DNA of 64,000 nucleotides from Epithemia pelagica (taxonomy: Eukaryota > Bacillariophyta > Bacillariophyceae > Surirellales > Surirellaceae), in the NCBI GenBank assembly GCA_946965045.2, contig OX337230.1:1674001-1738000 (forward strand), read 5' to 3'. Numbering within the stretch: the stretch's first letter is position 1; each line of letters starts with the position of its first letter. This document shows, piece after piece, positions 40,481 to 49,514 of the stretch. The position numbers and the translations under genes were made by a program. The notes under the pieces are model-generated. The model searched no databases. It was not told the DNA's origin and worked only from the letters and a program-made list of their open reading frames with translations.

Positions 40481-41974
40481 ATGGAGATGCGAGAGAAATT
40501 CAAGATTAACGAAAACGACGGATTGTTGTCCGGTGAATCAAGTGGGATCCGCGCATGCAGTCGGATGGAAGAGGCATCCAGAAGGAGCTCCACCAGCGTC
40601 AAGATCAAATGCAAGATGGAGTACATTTCGGTTGGATTCCCTTTTTGCCTCCTTGTCTTTGTCTGGCTTAATTTATCCCTTCTGAACAGTCACGAAGAGA
40701 CGATGAAGCGTCATGCAAGTCTCTCGGTTAACTCGAACGTCATCGAGGTCGCTACTCGTACAAATTCCGTTGCGTTTGATTCTCGTCAGTTCCACAAAGT
40801 GGCGGAAGGGATAGTCCCAGCGAGTGCTAACAAGTCCATGTCCGTAAGAAGAGGACCAAAGCCTATTCCAGCAACGAGACAAAAGCGGAAGCCCAAATCG
40901 AACCAAAAGATGAATGTTGTCAACCCAGGACAAGTTTCCTTGGGGGCAAACGCTACCGTCTCTGCCTGTCTTTTGATTCGGGACGACAACGACATCCTGC
41001 CCGAATGGCTCGCCTATCATTATCATGCAATGGGTCTTCGATATCTAATTATGGCGGTCGATCCGCTGAGCAAGGAATATCCAACAGATATTGCTGCAAA
41101 GTGGAAGCTCATGACAGATCTTGAAATTCTAGAATGGACAGACGAGGACTACATGCCGCATGACTTTCTGAAAACCAAGCGTCCACCTGAACAGTATATG
41201 CAAAAGGAAGAAAATTTTCCGGACGCCAAAGCTCTACTGGAAGTCAGCAACCACCGATACCGACAACGCGTGTTTTTAGCAAAATGCCTGCGACGATTTC
41301 ATGAAGACGGCCGATCGTGGGTTCTACATACGGACACCGACGAATTCATTGTTGCGTCGAAACTACTTCGACAAATGAAACCAGAGTACTTGCGAATTCC
41401 ACCTATGGATGAACCGAATTCTGTTTTGTCTCTTTTGCAACAGGCGGTGGAAAAGACACCGAAACAAGTGAACTATCCCTGTATGTCACTTTTGCGGGTG
41501 TTGTTTGGCGCTGCCGAGAGCAACCGAGAAGACAGAGAACGAGATGTTCCTGAGGGATTCAACAGTCAGAGCTTTGAAACACTGCGGTGGCGCCATCACG
41601 CATTACCACACAACATGACTCTGAATGGTAATCCCAAAGTATTGCTTGATGTGTCTGCCATCCCAAAGCACTATTTTCGGAACGATATTGTATTCAGTAT
41701 TCATCGCCCAATGAGGAGTCTTTGTCATATGAATTCGGAACTTTCGTATACAAAGTTTCGTCAGCAGCCTATCGGTGTGAATCACTATCTGGGTACATGG
41801 GAGAGATACTCATCACGGAACGACAAACGCCGAAGTCGAGATTTGTACGAAGCAAAAGCACCGGTACATCGGGGGACAGATGATGGAATCCGACTATGGC
41901 TTAAGGGCTTCTGTCAAAGTGTGGGGAACGATGTGGCGATGGCGCTTTTGGGAAAATCATACTTGCAACAATGA
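40481..41974 (+). CDS. GT92-like glycosyltransferase, type II membrane protein
   Basis: A 497-aa protein with a cytosolic N-terminus, one membrane anchor near residues 51-69 (VGFPFCLLVFVWLNLSLL), a stem and a lumenal catalytic domain. The domain opens ACLLIRDDNDILPEWLAYHYHAMGLRYLIM, the usual start of GT92/DUF23-like enzymes, and holds the metal-binding DTD at residues 285-287 (HTDTDEF). His- and Trp-containing blocks follow (AIPKHYF, SIHRPM, GVNHYLGTWERY). Such proteins transfer sugars in the Golgi. The acceptor is unknown. Confidence 0.8.
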   Translation: MEMREKFKINENDGLLSGESSGIRACSRMEEASRRSSTSVKIKCKMEYISVGFPFCLLVFVWLNLSLLNSHEETMKRHASLSVNSNVIEVATRTNSVAFDSRQFHKVAEGIVPASANKSMSVRRGPKPIPATRQKRKPKSNQKMNVVNPGQVSLGANATVSACLLIRDDNDILPEWLAYHYHAMGLRYLIMAVDPLSKEYPTDIAAKWKLMTDLEILEWTDEDYMPHDFLKTKRPPEQYMQKEENFPDAKALLEVSNHRYRQRVFLAKCLRRFHEDGRSWVLHTDTDEFIVASKLLRQMKPEYLRIPPMDEPNSVLSLLQQAVEKTPKQVNYPCMSLLRVLFGAAESNREDRERDVPEGFNSQSFETLRWRHHALPHNMTLNGNPKVLLDVSAIPKHYFRNDIVFSIHRPMRSLCHMNSELSYTKFRQQPIGVNHYLGTWERYSSRNDKRRSRDLYEAKAPVHRGTDDGIRLWLKGFCQSVGNDVAMALLGKSYLQQ

Positions 41975-42857
41975 TGATTAAAAATTAGAAGGCATTTGTG
42001 GGATGATTGAGACCTTGTGATGTAACGAGCAGCTTCTCTGGAGATGTGGAATTTCCCATTTTCAACTAACCGCAAGCATACGATTCACGGAACAAACTCG
42101 TTGAACGACAACCTTGTCAAGTGGTTTGGGTACTTTTACTTCACCGCAGGAATGTCAGGAAAGGAAGAGAACACAGGACAAAACTGTGAATGATAGTGCA
42201 GTTATTTAACATAGTCCTGGGAGTAATCGTAGGACAATACCTTTTGATGACACCAACTTGCGCACACCACACTTCAAATACCAGGTCAAGATCGATCTGT
42301 GCTCGACACTCCCACAGATGACCAAGTCCCAGCCTTGGTTGAAAGAATCTCTCGATCATCAGGAATATTTTTGATCCAAACACGAAGAGGTTTCCAGGAG
42401 TTCTTTTAACATTCCAGATTTGAAACCAAAGCCGAAACGACCATTGTCGAATCTCCAACGAACCGCTTCAGTTCTCACAAACAAGGAAGGAAGAGCTTCT
42501 CTTGCGCGCATTCCGTTGGTGATAACATGACCAGCGTGTCTGGCATCATGGCACAGGCAGATACCGCCAGTTGTTGTGAGCCGTAGTCGTCCAACTCTGT
42601 CGGTTCGGCTAGAATTTCGTTGGCGTCACATTCGCCCAAGAGGCAGGTTCCAGCAACGTAGGTCGCAGAAGAATTAAATGTGTGCTGAAAAGGCTGGGAG
42701 GGTTTCGAAACAAAATGGCATGTTCTTTCGGCAACCAGGGAAAGAAGGATTTCGCCTATTTGGATCGAAAGCATAAAGCGTGTCCCTAAATATTATGGTA
42801 ATCCGGCATGGTGTGCAGTCCGCATAGTGACAGTCTCGGCATCATCTACCAGGCTGC
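41975..42857. other. Intergenic region left of TE2
   Basis: About 880 bp. A 99-codon minus-strand frame from an ATG (42774 down to 42475) has no domain and is not called as a gene. The sequence ends at the GCTGC target duplication of TE2 (42853..42857). Confidence 0.4.
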
Positions 42858-43071
42858 TGTTGCAAAACCACCAAGCAGTGCTGTAAAGGCAACGATAAAG
42901 CTCTTTAGGTTAACGTATTCTCCTTAGAATGAGCATTCATGCTCCGTTCTTTCTTTTCGTTGCCACGTCGTTCTACCACGATCCATTTTTCCTCAACGGC
43001 CTTGGTCGCGGATTCATCTTCATCTTCATCTTTTGCTTCCGAATTGGTCTGCTCGTCCACCGGTCCCAACA
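42858..43071 (-). repeat. TE2 3' LTR
   Basis: 214 bp. The last 54 codons of pol and its stop (42905-42907) are inside it. A short purine tract (AAAGGAG on the minus strand, 43074..43080) precedes it, itself within the coding frame. A short dyad (GAGCAT-TC-ATGCTC) lies in the middle. Confidence 0.95.
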
Positions 43072-46000
43072 CACTCCTTTGTGAGGAATGGAATGGGCTA
43101 TCGCTTCGAATGTTCATTACTGCATCTCGCAACTTATAGAACAAGGTCCCTTGTAACGGCTTGGTAAAGAAATCAGCCAACATTTCGTCTGTCGGACAAA
43201 ATTCGGTACGTAACAACTTCTTTTCAATCTGATCCTTCACAAAGAAATATCTCACATTAATATGCTTGGTTCTCTTGGAACTTGACAGGCGACCGTTATT
43301 GGCTAACAGGATCGCACTCTTGTTATCTTGAAACAAAATGACATCTTTCACTTTCATGCCTTGCGCTTCCAAAAAATTTCTACTCCACAACAGTGACGGG
43401 AGTACATTATGTATGCCGATTAGTTCACTCTCGGTGGAGCTCCTCGACACCAGCTTCTGTTTGGTAGACACACTGTGGGCCACTCCACGTCCCATGCTCA
43501 TACAACCACCGCTGAGACCTTTGCTATCAGCATGAGTCGCATATGAAGCGTCTGCCCACCATTTGAGAATTCCATCAGGGTCTGCTTCCAACCGAAGCGT
43601 CAAGTCAAAGCTCGACTGCAGGTATTTCAGAACACGAGTCAATTTGCGTTTATTGTCCACGTCGGGACTAGCAACTTGAGTACTTAAGAACGCTACGGCT
43701 GTTCGAATGTCAGGCCGTCCGCGTTGGGCCAGATACGATAATTGCATCGTTCTGCTGTGATACTCCTCGGCTTCTTTAGTCGACAGCTTGGTGACGTTCT
43801 CACGGATCATGGTCAGATGATTTGCAGCAGGCGATTGCGCCTTTCCTTTCATTGCCTTTGGCAGATCATCAAGGATCGTTGCCAAATATGGGCGCATGTC
43901 CACTTCTAGAACTCTGTCTTCGCTATAATCCAAATACATGCCGAGGTAGTCATGTCGACGACCACGGGAAACTGACAATTCACCCAGCCTCCCAAATTCC
44001 GCCTTAAGGTCCTCGATGATTTTGGTCAGGACATCCTCCTTCACATGGGAAATCTTGAGGTCATCAATGTGCCATGTAATGGTACATTGTGCCCCATCAA
44101 TCCATTTATTCGCAACACATGAGTCATAGGGATTAATCACAAAACCCCAGCTGACTAGGACTCCACTCAGACGTTCCCAAAAGAGCCTGGCTGCACGGAG
44201 GGTCCCATAAAGGGCCTTTAGCATTTCCATGTAAATCACCGGCTTCCCTTTTTCGTAGGTCACGTAGGGTTTGTAGGCAACGGGATCAATTTCCAATAAG
44301 AGCTCCGCCATCAAGCCTTCCAACTTCATGTGCACGTTCGGATCCATATCCGAGTGCATGAATGCACCCGGGATATCAATCACGGCGACTGCTCTACGTT
44401 CAATCGCATCTATGATTGCTGTGTAGAATACGGCATCAGTTGATACTGTTGGCGACGCAGAGTCTTCTTTTGGGATGAACAAGCGTTGTTTACGGCCATC
44501 CGCACAACCACGACCCTTGATTTTACCGCATCGTTTCCTTTGTAGAAACATAAGGTAGCCCAAGGCGGCACGAACTTGTGGCCACGACAATTCACTGCGA
44601 TGCACTGCTCGTACCACGCCACGGTCGTGCAACTGTTGTATTTCCTTACGTACGGCCTCCACTCCTTTATTCCCAAACAATTTTAGTCCGTATTTCATCG
44701 GATATTGGGGCGTGGATTGATTGACCTCAGTGCTTGTGAGGTAAACAGTCCCTTTGTGCAAGTACCCATCGTACCGTCCTTTCGGTAGGGTATCCAGACT
44801 AACAAAGTTGTGTCCGAATCGATATGCGTAGCTTCGCTGCCGATTTGGGCGGAGGTTGTATTCATGGGATTGAGGATCCCTTTCCTGCTGCTGTTCGTCA
44901 AAGGCATTCTCGAACAGACCGCCTTCAGCCTCGCTTCCCGCGTCGGTCCCAAACTCTATTTCCATTGACTCGTCGGACAAGTTGATTGGCACCTCAATAT
45001 TGTTTAGTTCCTCCACAGGACCTTCATCCATCATGTCCGCCACATGGGCGTCGTCCACATCCTCATCCACCTCCTCTTCCAATGCCTCGCCTTCAGCTGG
45101 GCCCCCTTCCTCCTCTGGTCCATTCATATCTCCGTCTAATACCAACTCCACCCCGTCCGGCACCACCACTCCTTCATTTCCAATGACATACTGTTCAGCC
45201 GCTGCCACTCCTTGGTTTTCGTCGAATTCAGGATGCTGATCCAATTCCTCGTCTAGATCTGCCAATTCTTCTTCGACGATTTCGTCGTCGTAGCGTAGCT
45301 CATCAACCGACTTGTCGTCATCGTTTGGCCCATAACTGACATCGTCGTCCTTGATGTACAAGGGATTGTCCTCATCCATGGCCAATAGGCGGCTATCACG
45401 GTTACCGAAGGCCAGACCAGGGATCATGTTTTGTGCTTGTGCAAATTCTTCCACTCGCTTTGACACCTCGTTGGGCATCGGTAGAACAGTAGCTCTGTTT
45501 CTGTTAATCACTCGTCCCGATTCCAAACTGACGAAGTAGTAGCTTCCCTGCCTGTTTCCGGTTGGTCGTAAGGCTATTGCTCCGATGGTCCGTGGCGCCA
45601 TGGTGTTGTCGTGTTGCTCATGTGTTTGGACATATTGTCCGAACTCAAATCGGCAATGGTGATGGAAATCGATCTTCTCACCGGTTACCAATTCACGTGG
45701 GCTGATTGTTTGTGAAATTCCGTTTTGTTTTGGGAAACTGTTCAGCCAAAACACGGCAAACTTGGCCAGCTCAATGATCATGATCCTTGGTACAGTTTTG
45801 AATGGAAGCATAGCGTATGTGCTTCTCATTCGGTCCTTGACGGTTCTGATATAGCGCTCGGCTGCTCCCACATGCTCGTCTTGCGCGGTGGTGTTGAGTT
45901 TGACACCCAGCATTGCCAAGCGTTGCTCAAATCCATCATATCCCAATGCGCCGTCAAACAACAACATGCGTGGCCGTAAACCACCTCTACGTAGGATAGC

Positions 46001-47590
46001 CACAGTCTTTTTGATGGAGGCCATCAGAGTGTCTTCGTTTAAACGAGGTAGGGCGTCCACGGTGCCAAATTGGATCTTGAGCGTGGTGGCGAGAAGAAAT
46101 GGTATGCCATTGACGTGCATCACGTCCATGGCCATGGTTACGTCTTGATGCTCCAACAGGATTGGTGGGGGTATAGCTTGTTCGGTATCCACAATCGGCG
46201 ACTTGCGTCGCACGGTTTTGCCCTTACGGCTCCCAAGGTCAGGACCGTACAGTTTCTCGGCCCTCCTTATGTCTTGACTATTGATAGGCACATTCGGGAG
46301 TAGATTCCCTTCCACGATCTTGATGAATTCCCTTGTGGCAGGACGACCTATCTGCCCCTGTATACGCCTAGCCAGTTTGGCTCTACTGACTTCTTGAGGG
46401 GTGAAAGATTCTTCGTTTTCTTTTACAGTAGTTAAGAAACTACCATGGTGTAACTGATTGACGTCAAGAAAGAAGAGACCTTCGGGGCTTTGGTTGTACG
46501 TGTGCTTTAATCGCCCAGATGAAGGATCATACAATTTGAAAGAGTTGCCGTTTACGCTATCATAGTGGATTGAAAATCTTGCCTTGGCAAGGTGGAGAGA
46601 AAGTATATTAGCTGGGCCCTCGGGGTCGAACCATACCAGGCCATACCCGGGCAGTAGGGCCTGTTGGTTAAGTTCTCGACTCCCAGCATGACTTGAAATA
46701 AGAATGGGTTGTTCGCTTGTGTGTATATTTTTTAGAATGGACGGGTTTGCTATGATGTCGACCGTAGATTGATTGTCGAGCAACACCCAATTAGGAGGAA
46801 CGGCGCCCTGTAATGAAGTGGACGTGAAAGAGAATGCAGGTGAGATACTTGATTCGTGCTCGTTGTGAAAAGTCACTGAGGGTACATAACTATGTCCCCT
46901 GTTACCTGTGTTGGTTGATCCGGCACCGCTATCCTCTGCGCCGTTGTTGCCATCAGGAGTCTGTTCTTGACACGTTGTAGTGGTGGTGGTCAATGTTGTT
47001 CCAGTGAGCGTGTTGTCATCGCTTTCTCGCGTATGATATGCCACTCCGGTGCCTTGACTGTCTTGGTTGTGACGTCCTTGTCCCTGTGCTTGGCGATTAC
47101 CGTGCATACGGTTATCGATGATCGCGAAAGCATCTGCAAGTGTTGCAGGATAATGATTGCTGCCGTCAAGGAAAGAGTTCTGCAGGTGTGACTCATAGTC
47201 CTTTTCACCGCATGTGCGGATGAAACGAACAGCCACACAACGATCTTGAGCTGTTGTCTTGTCTATCTCGTTGGGTGTGGTTCGAGTTTTGCTTTTTGCC
47301 TTCATGATTTCTTCTACAAAGTCCTCATCGTATAGTTTGATGTTGAGTTCCTCCAAGACTTTATATTTCGCCCGAAATACTTCGTAATACGACTGCAACG
47401 ACTGATTCTGCTTGCGTCGCAAACCATAGAATTCCTCCTTCAGACGATCACGGGTCACAGCCGTATAGAGTCTTGTTGAGTCATACGTGAAAGTCGTCTG
47501 TTTAATCAAACTCAACAGAGCCACGCCATCACGCTCTTGAAATACTTGTTCGTAGGCGGCTTTAGCTTTCATCTTGTCCTTCAATAAGGG
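42905..47590 (-). CDS. TE2 Gag-Pol, main part (Gag C-terminus through RNase H)
   Basis: An open frame of about 1,561 codons, continuing from 55980..56459 across the TE3 insertion. It holds the Gag C-terminal half (YYEVFRAKYKVLEELN), a protease-position motif LLDNQSTVDIIA with DNQ in place of the usual DSG/DTG, integrase (MDVMHVNGIP, LLFDGALGYDG, QDEHVGAAERYIRTVKDRMRS), reverse transcriptase (AVIDIPGAFMHSD, WHIDDLKI) and RNase H (WWADASYATHADSKGLSGG, STESELIGIHN, QDNKSAILLA). The C-terminus is Glu/Asp/Lys-rich and is encoded by the LTR. No stop or frameshift is seen in this part. Confidence 0.92.
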   Translation of the reverse strand, partial: PLLKDKMKAKAAYEQVFQERDGVALLSLIKQTTFTYDSTRLYTAVTRDRLKEEFYGLRRKQNQSLQSYYEVFRAKYKVLEELNIKLYDEDFVEEIMKAKSKTRTTPNEIDKTTAQDRCVAVRFIRTCGEKDYESHLQNSFLDGSNHYPATLADAFAIIDNRMHGNRQAQGQGRHNQDSQGTGVAYHTRESDDNTLTGTTLTTTTTTCQEQTPDGNNGAEDSGAGSTNTGNRGHSYVPSVTFHNEHESSISPAFSFTSTSLQGAVPPNWVLLDNQSTVDIIANPSILKNIHTSEQPILISSHAGSRELNQQALLPGYGLVWFDPEGPANILSLHLAKARFSIHYDSVNGNSFKLYDPSSGRLKHTYNQSPEGLFFLDVNQLHHGSFLTTVKENEESFTPQEVSRAKLARRIQGQIGRPATREFIKIVEGNLLPNVPINSQDIRRAEKLYGPDLGSRKGKTVRRKSPIVDTEQAIPPPILLEHQDVTMAMDVMHVNGIPFLLATTLKIQFGTVDALPRLNEDTLMASIKKTVAILRRGGLRPRMLLFDGALGYDGFEQRLAMLGVKLNTTAQDEHVGAAERYIRTVKDRMRSTYAMLPFKTVPRIMIIELAKFAVFWLNSFPKQNGISQTISPRELVTGEKIDFHHHCRFEFGQYVQTHEQHDNTMAPRTIGAIALRPTGNRQGSYYFVSLESGRVINRNRATVLPMPNEVSKRVEEFAQAQNMIPGLAFGNRDSRLLAMDEDNPLYIKDDDVSYGPNDDDKSVDELRYDDEIVEEELADLDEELDQHPEFDENQGVAAAEQYVIGNEGVVVPDGVELVLDGDMNGPEEEGGPAEGEALEEEVDEDVDDAHVADMMDEGPVEELNNIEVPINLSDESMEIEFGTDAGSEAEGGLFENAFDEQQQERDPQSHEYNLRPNRQRSYAYRFGHNFVSLDTLPKGRYDGYLHKGTVYLTSTEVNQSTPQYPMKYGLKLFGNKGVEAVRKEIQQLHDRGVVRAVHRSELSWPQVRAALGYLMFLQRKRCGKIKGRGCADGRKQRLFIPKEDSASPTVSTDAVFYTAIIDAIERRAVAVIDIPGAFMHSDMDPNVHMKLEGLMAELLLEIDPVAYKPYVTYEKGKPVIYMEMLKALYGTLRAARLFWERLSGVLVSWGFVINPYDSCVANKWIDGAQCTITWHIDDLKISHVKEDVLTKIIEDLKAEFGRLGELSVSRGRRHDYLGMYLDYSEDRVLEVDMRPYLATILDDLPKAMKGKAQSPAANHLTMIRENVTKLSTKEAEEYHSRTMQLSYLAQRGRPDIRTAVAFLSTQVASPDVDNKRKLTRVLKYLQSSFDLTLRLEADPDGILKWWADASYATHADSKGLSGGCMSMGRGVAHSVSTKQKLVSRSSTESELIGIHNVLPSLLWSRNFLEAQGMKVKDVILFQDNKSAILLANNGRLSSSKRTKHINVRYFFVKDQIEKKLLRTEFCPTDEMLADFFTKPLQGTLFYKLRDAVMNIRSDSPFHSSQRSVLGPVDEQTNSEAKDEDEDESATKAVEEKWIVVERRGNEKKERSMNAHSKENTLT

Positions 47591-47595
47591 CGTGC

Positions 47596-48378
47596 TGTTA
47601 GAATTCTCACCGTCTATGGTGGTTAGATTCTACATCTCATCGATTCCCCATGTCACATAGCCTCGTGCTATCGCATCATGCCCTCTAGCTTCGAGCTATG
47701 TTTCCTAGCTTCGCGCTATATCGACCTATATTTCTTCGCAAATCATGAAAAGTGAGAATAGATTGACGAACTCACTCTCAAGACTAAACTGGGTCGTGCG
47801 GTATTACAACGGACATAAATTTGGCCGTTGCTCGGACATTATACTAACGCCCTAAGCGTACGCGCCCGAAATCATCGAGCGCGCCCAAGCGACATCCGAG
47901 CGCTATCGGCATCTATCCGATCCAACGGTCTAAGTATCCCAAGCACGACACACGATCACGCGAGACCATATTTCCATTCCCACAATCTCCAAATTGTCAA
48001 CAAGCTGCGCGCCATGAAAACAACTATGCCAACCCAAAGCAAGAGCTGTTGACCCTGTATATGTTATCCGCCCACATATACATGTCATATACATCACATG
48101 AATCAACTCCAACTATTCCAAACCTGTTGCCGCCAAGAACCTATGACACATGACCCTTGGCAGGACCGAACATTTCACGTAGACCTATCGTAGTAATCAA
48201 CACACAATCTAACAATATCACCATTTATCACATCCTCTTTTGTGTCCCGACTATCCTTCTGATAGACTTCGACTTGCTTGCTTCTCTGACCCTGAGAAGC
48301 TTGTATCGGTTGGTGACCTACCTGATTGTCTGCTCTACCGAGCATCAATGTCCCTACGATTCAGAAAGAATTGTAACA
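47596..48378 (+). repeat. TE3 5' LTR
   Basis: 783 bp. The first 130 bp hold repeated dyads of the type TAGCTTCGAGCTA and TAGCTTCGCGCTA, possible control sites in the U3 region. The sequence right after it (48379 on) reads GATTAACAGTCTC, the complement of a tRNA-Asn anticodon-arm-like sequence. Confidence 0.94.
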
Positions 48379-48414
48379 GATTAACAGTCTCAAAGCTTAT
48401 TTCCTTGTGGTTTC

Positions 48415-49194
48415 ATGGATACTAACGAGATTATCACTCCTGTACGACAGATCTATCGAGCCAACCTGCATCCCGGGCAGCCCGATACCCTGGTGCAGCA
48501 GGAACTGGTGCCGACGCCGAAGGCAGCCAACACATCGGTCAACATCTCCGTCGACAGTTCCAACAGCAACCCATTCGAGACTCCAACCCAGCCTCACGCT
48601 CCAATCCCTGCGCCGTTGCTTCGGCCCCCGAGTCCGCCTCGTCGGCTCGTCCCTTCTCGATCCCGTCGTACCACCCGGTTGATTGCTGATCATATCAAGT
48701 ACTTCCGCCAACCAACTTGTTCGACCTTCGATCCCGAGATCATCCGTGGGGAGACCCAGATCGAACGCCAGTTCCAATCGGTGACTCACATCGTCGACCA
48801 AGAAGACATTGACCGTCTGAACGACCAACTTCATCGTTCTCCGAGGCGTCGCCTCATCTTTGCCGCCCTCTCGGGCAACCCCATCCGTACTGTCCACCTC
48901 CGCTTCCTAACCTTCGAGCGCCCAACTGGATACTACAATACCATCCACGTCGTGAACACGACGACTTGCCCTCTGCCTCCTAACGTTGTACGCCTAGATA
49001 ACTACGTTGCCTACATCCACGAGGTCCATACCATCGAGGACCATCGTGCAACTATCTACCCTTTGCGTACCGAGGTCGAGAACCACCTGGCTGAAGGTGA
49101 TACCCCTTCTTCTGTTGCTTGTGCTACCCCATCTGAGCCTGGAAGCGACTCTGATCATTCGGAAGAGGGTGAGGATTCGGAGACCGAAGCTTAA
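48415..49194 (+). CDS. TE3 leading ORF, unknown function
   Basis: A 259-aa frame between the 5' LTR and gag-pol. The first 90 residues are Pro/Ser-rich and disordered. The middle (ERQFQSVTHIVDQEDIDRLNDQLH, then RRRLIFAALSGNPIRTVHLRFLTFE, YYNTIHVVNTTTCPLPP) looks like a small beta fold, and the tail is acidic (SDHSEEGEDSETEA). It matches no standard copia protein that I know. It is unlike the leading ORF of TE2. Confidence 0.6.
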   Translation: MDTNEIITPVRQIYRANLHPGQPDTLVQQELVPTPKAANTSVNISVDSSNSNPFETPTQPHAPIPAPLLRPPSPPRRLVPSRSRRTTRLIADHIKYFRQPTCSTFDPEIIRGETQIERQFQSVTHIVDQEDIDRLNDQLHRSPRRRLIFAALSGNPIRTVHLRFLTFERPTGYYNTIHVVNTTTCPLPPNVVRLDNYVAYIHEVHTIEDHRATIYPLRTEVENHLAEGDTPSSVACATPSEPGSDSDHSEEGEDSETEA

Positions 49195-49514
49195 TTACTC
49201 ATAGTTAACTCCCGTCCTCTCAAAACTTTTCCAAGACTTAAACTCAACGCACATCCGGGTACCCTTGGTCGCACAACACGCCACACATTCCCGTCAAATC
49301 GCGAAAATTCGGCGAAAATTTGTTGAAACTCGGCGAAAATTTGTCGAAATCAACGGAAATTTCCAGGAGTCGCACATCACAACACACATCCGGGTATCAC
49401 ATACGTGGTACATACGTGGCACACGTGGTACATCCGGGTTCACATCACATCACACATTAAATAAACCACATCACACCGCACATTAAATAAACATCGAACC
49501 AACCAAATAACACC
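49195..49514 (+). other. Leader between the two TE3 ORFs
   Basis: About 320 bp without coding potential, rich in short direct repeats (CGGCGAAAATTTGT and CATCCGGGT / CACACATTAAATAAAC units). It may host an internal promoter, splice site or ribosome entry site for gag-pol; no signal is decisive. Confidence 0.4.

Noticed and set aside
42475-42774. 99-codon minus-strand ORF left of TE2
   Set aside because: It has an ATG but no domain, leader or conserved-looking segment.
47828-48384. Small ORFs repeated at 55429-55994
   Set aside because: They lie inside the TE3 LTRs and recur only because the LTRs are identical.
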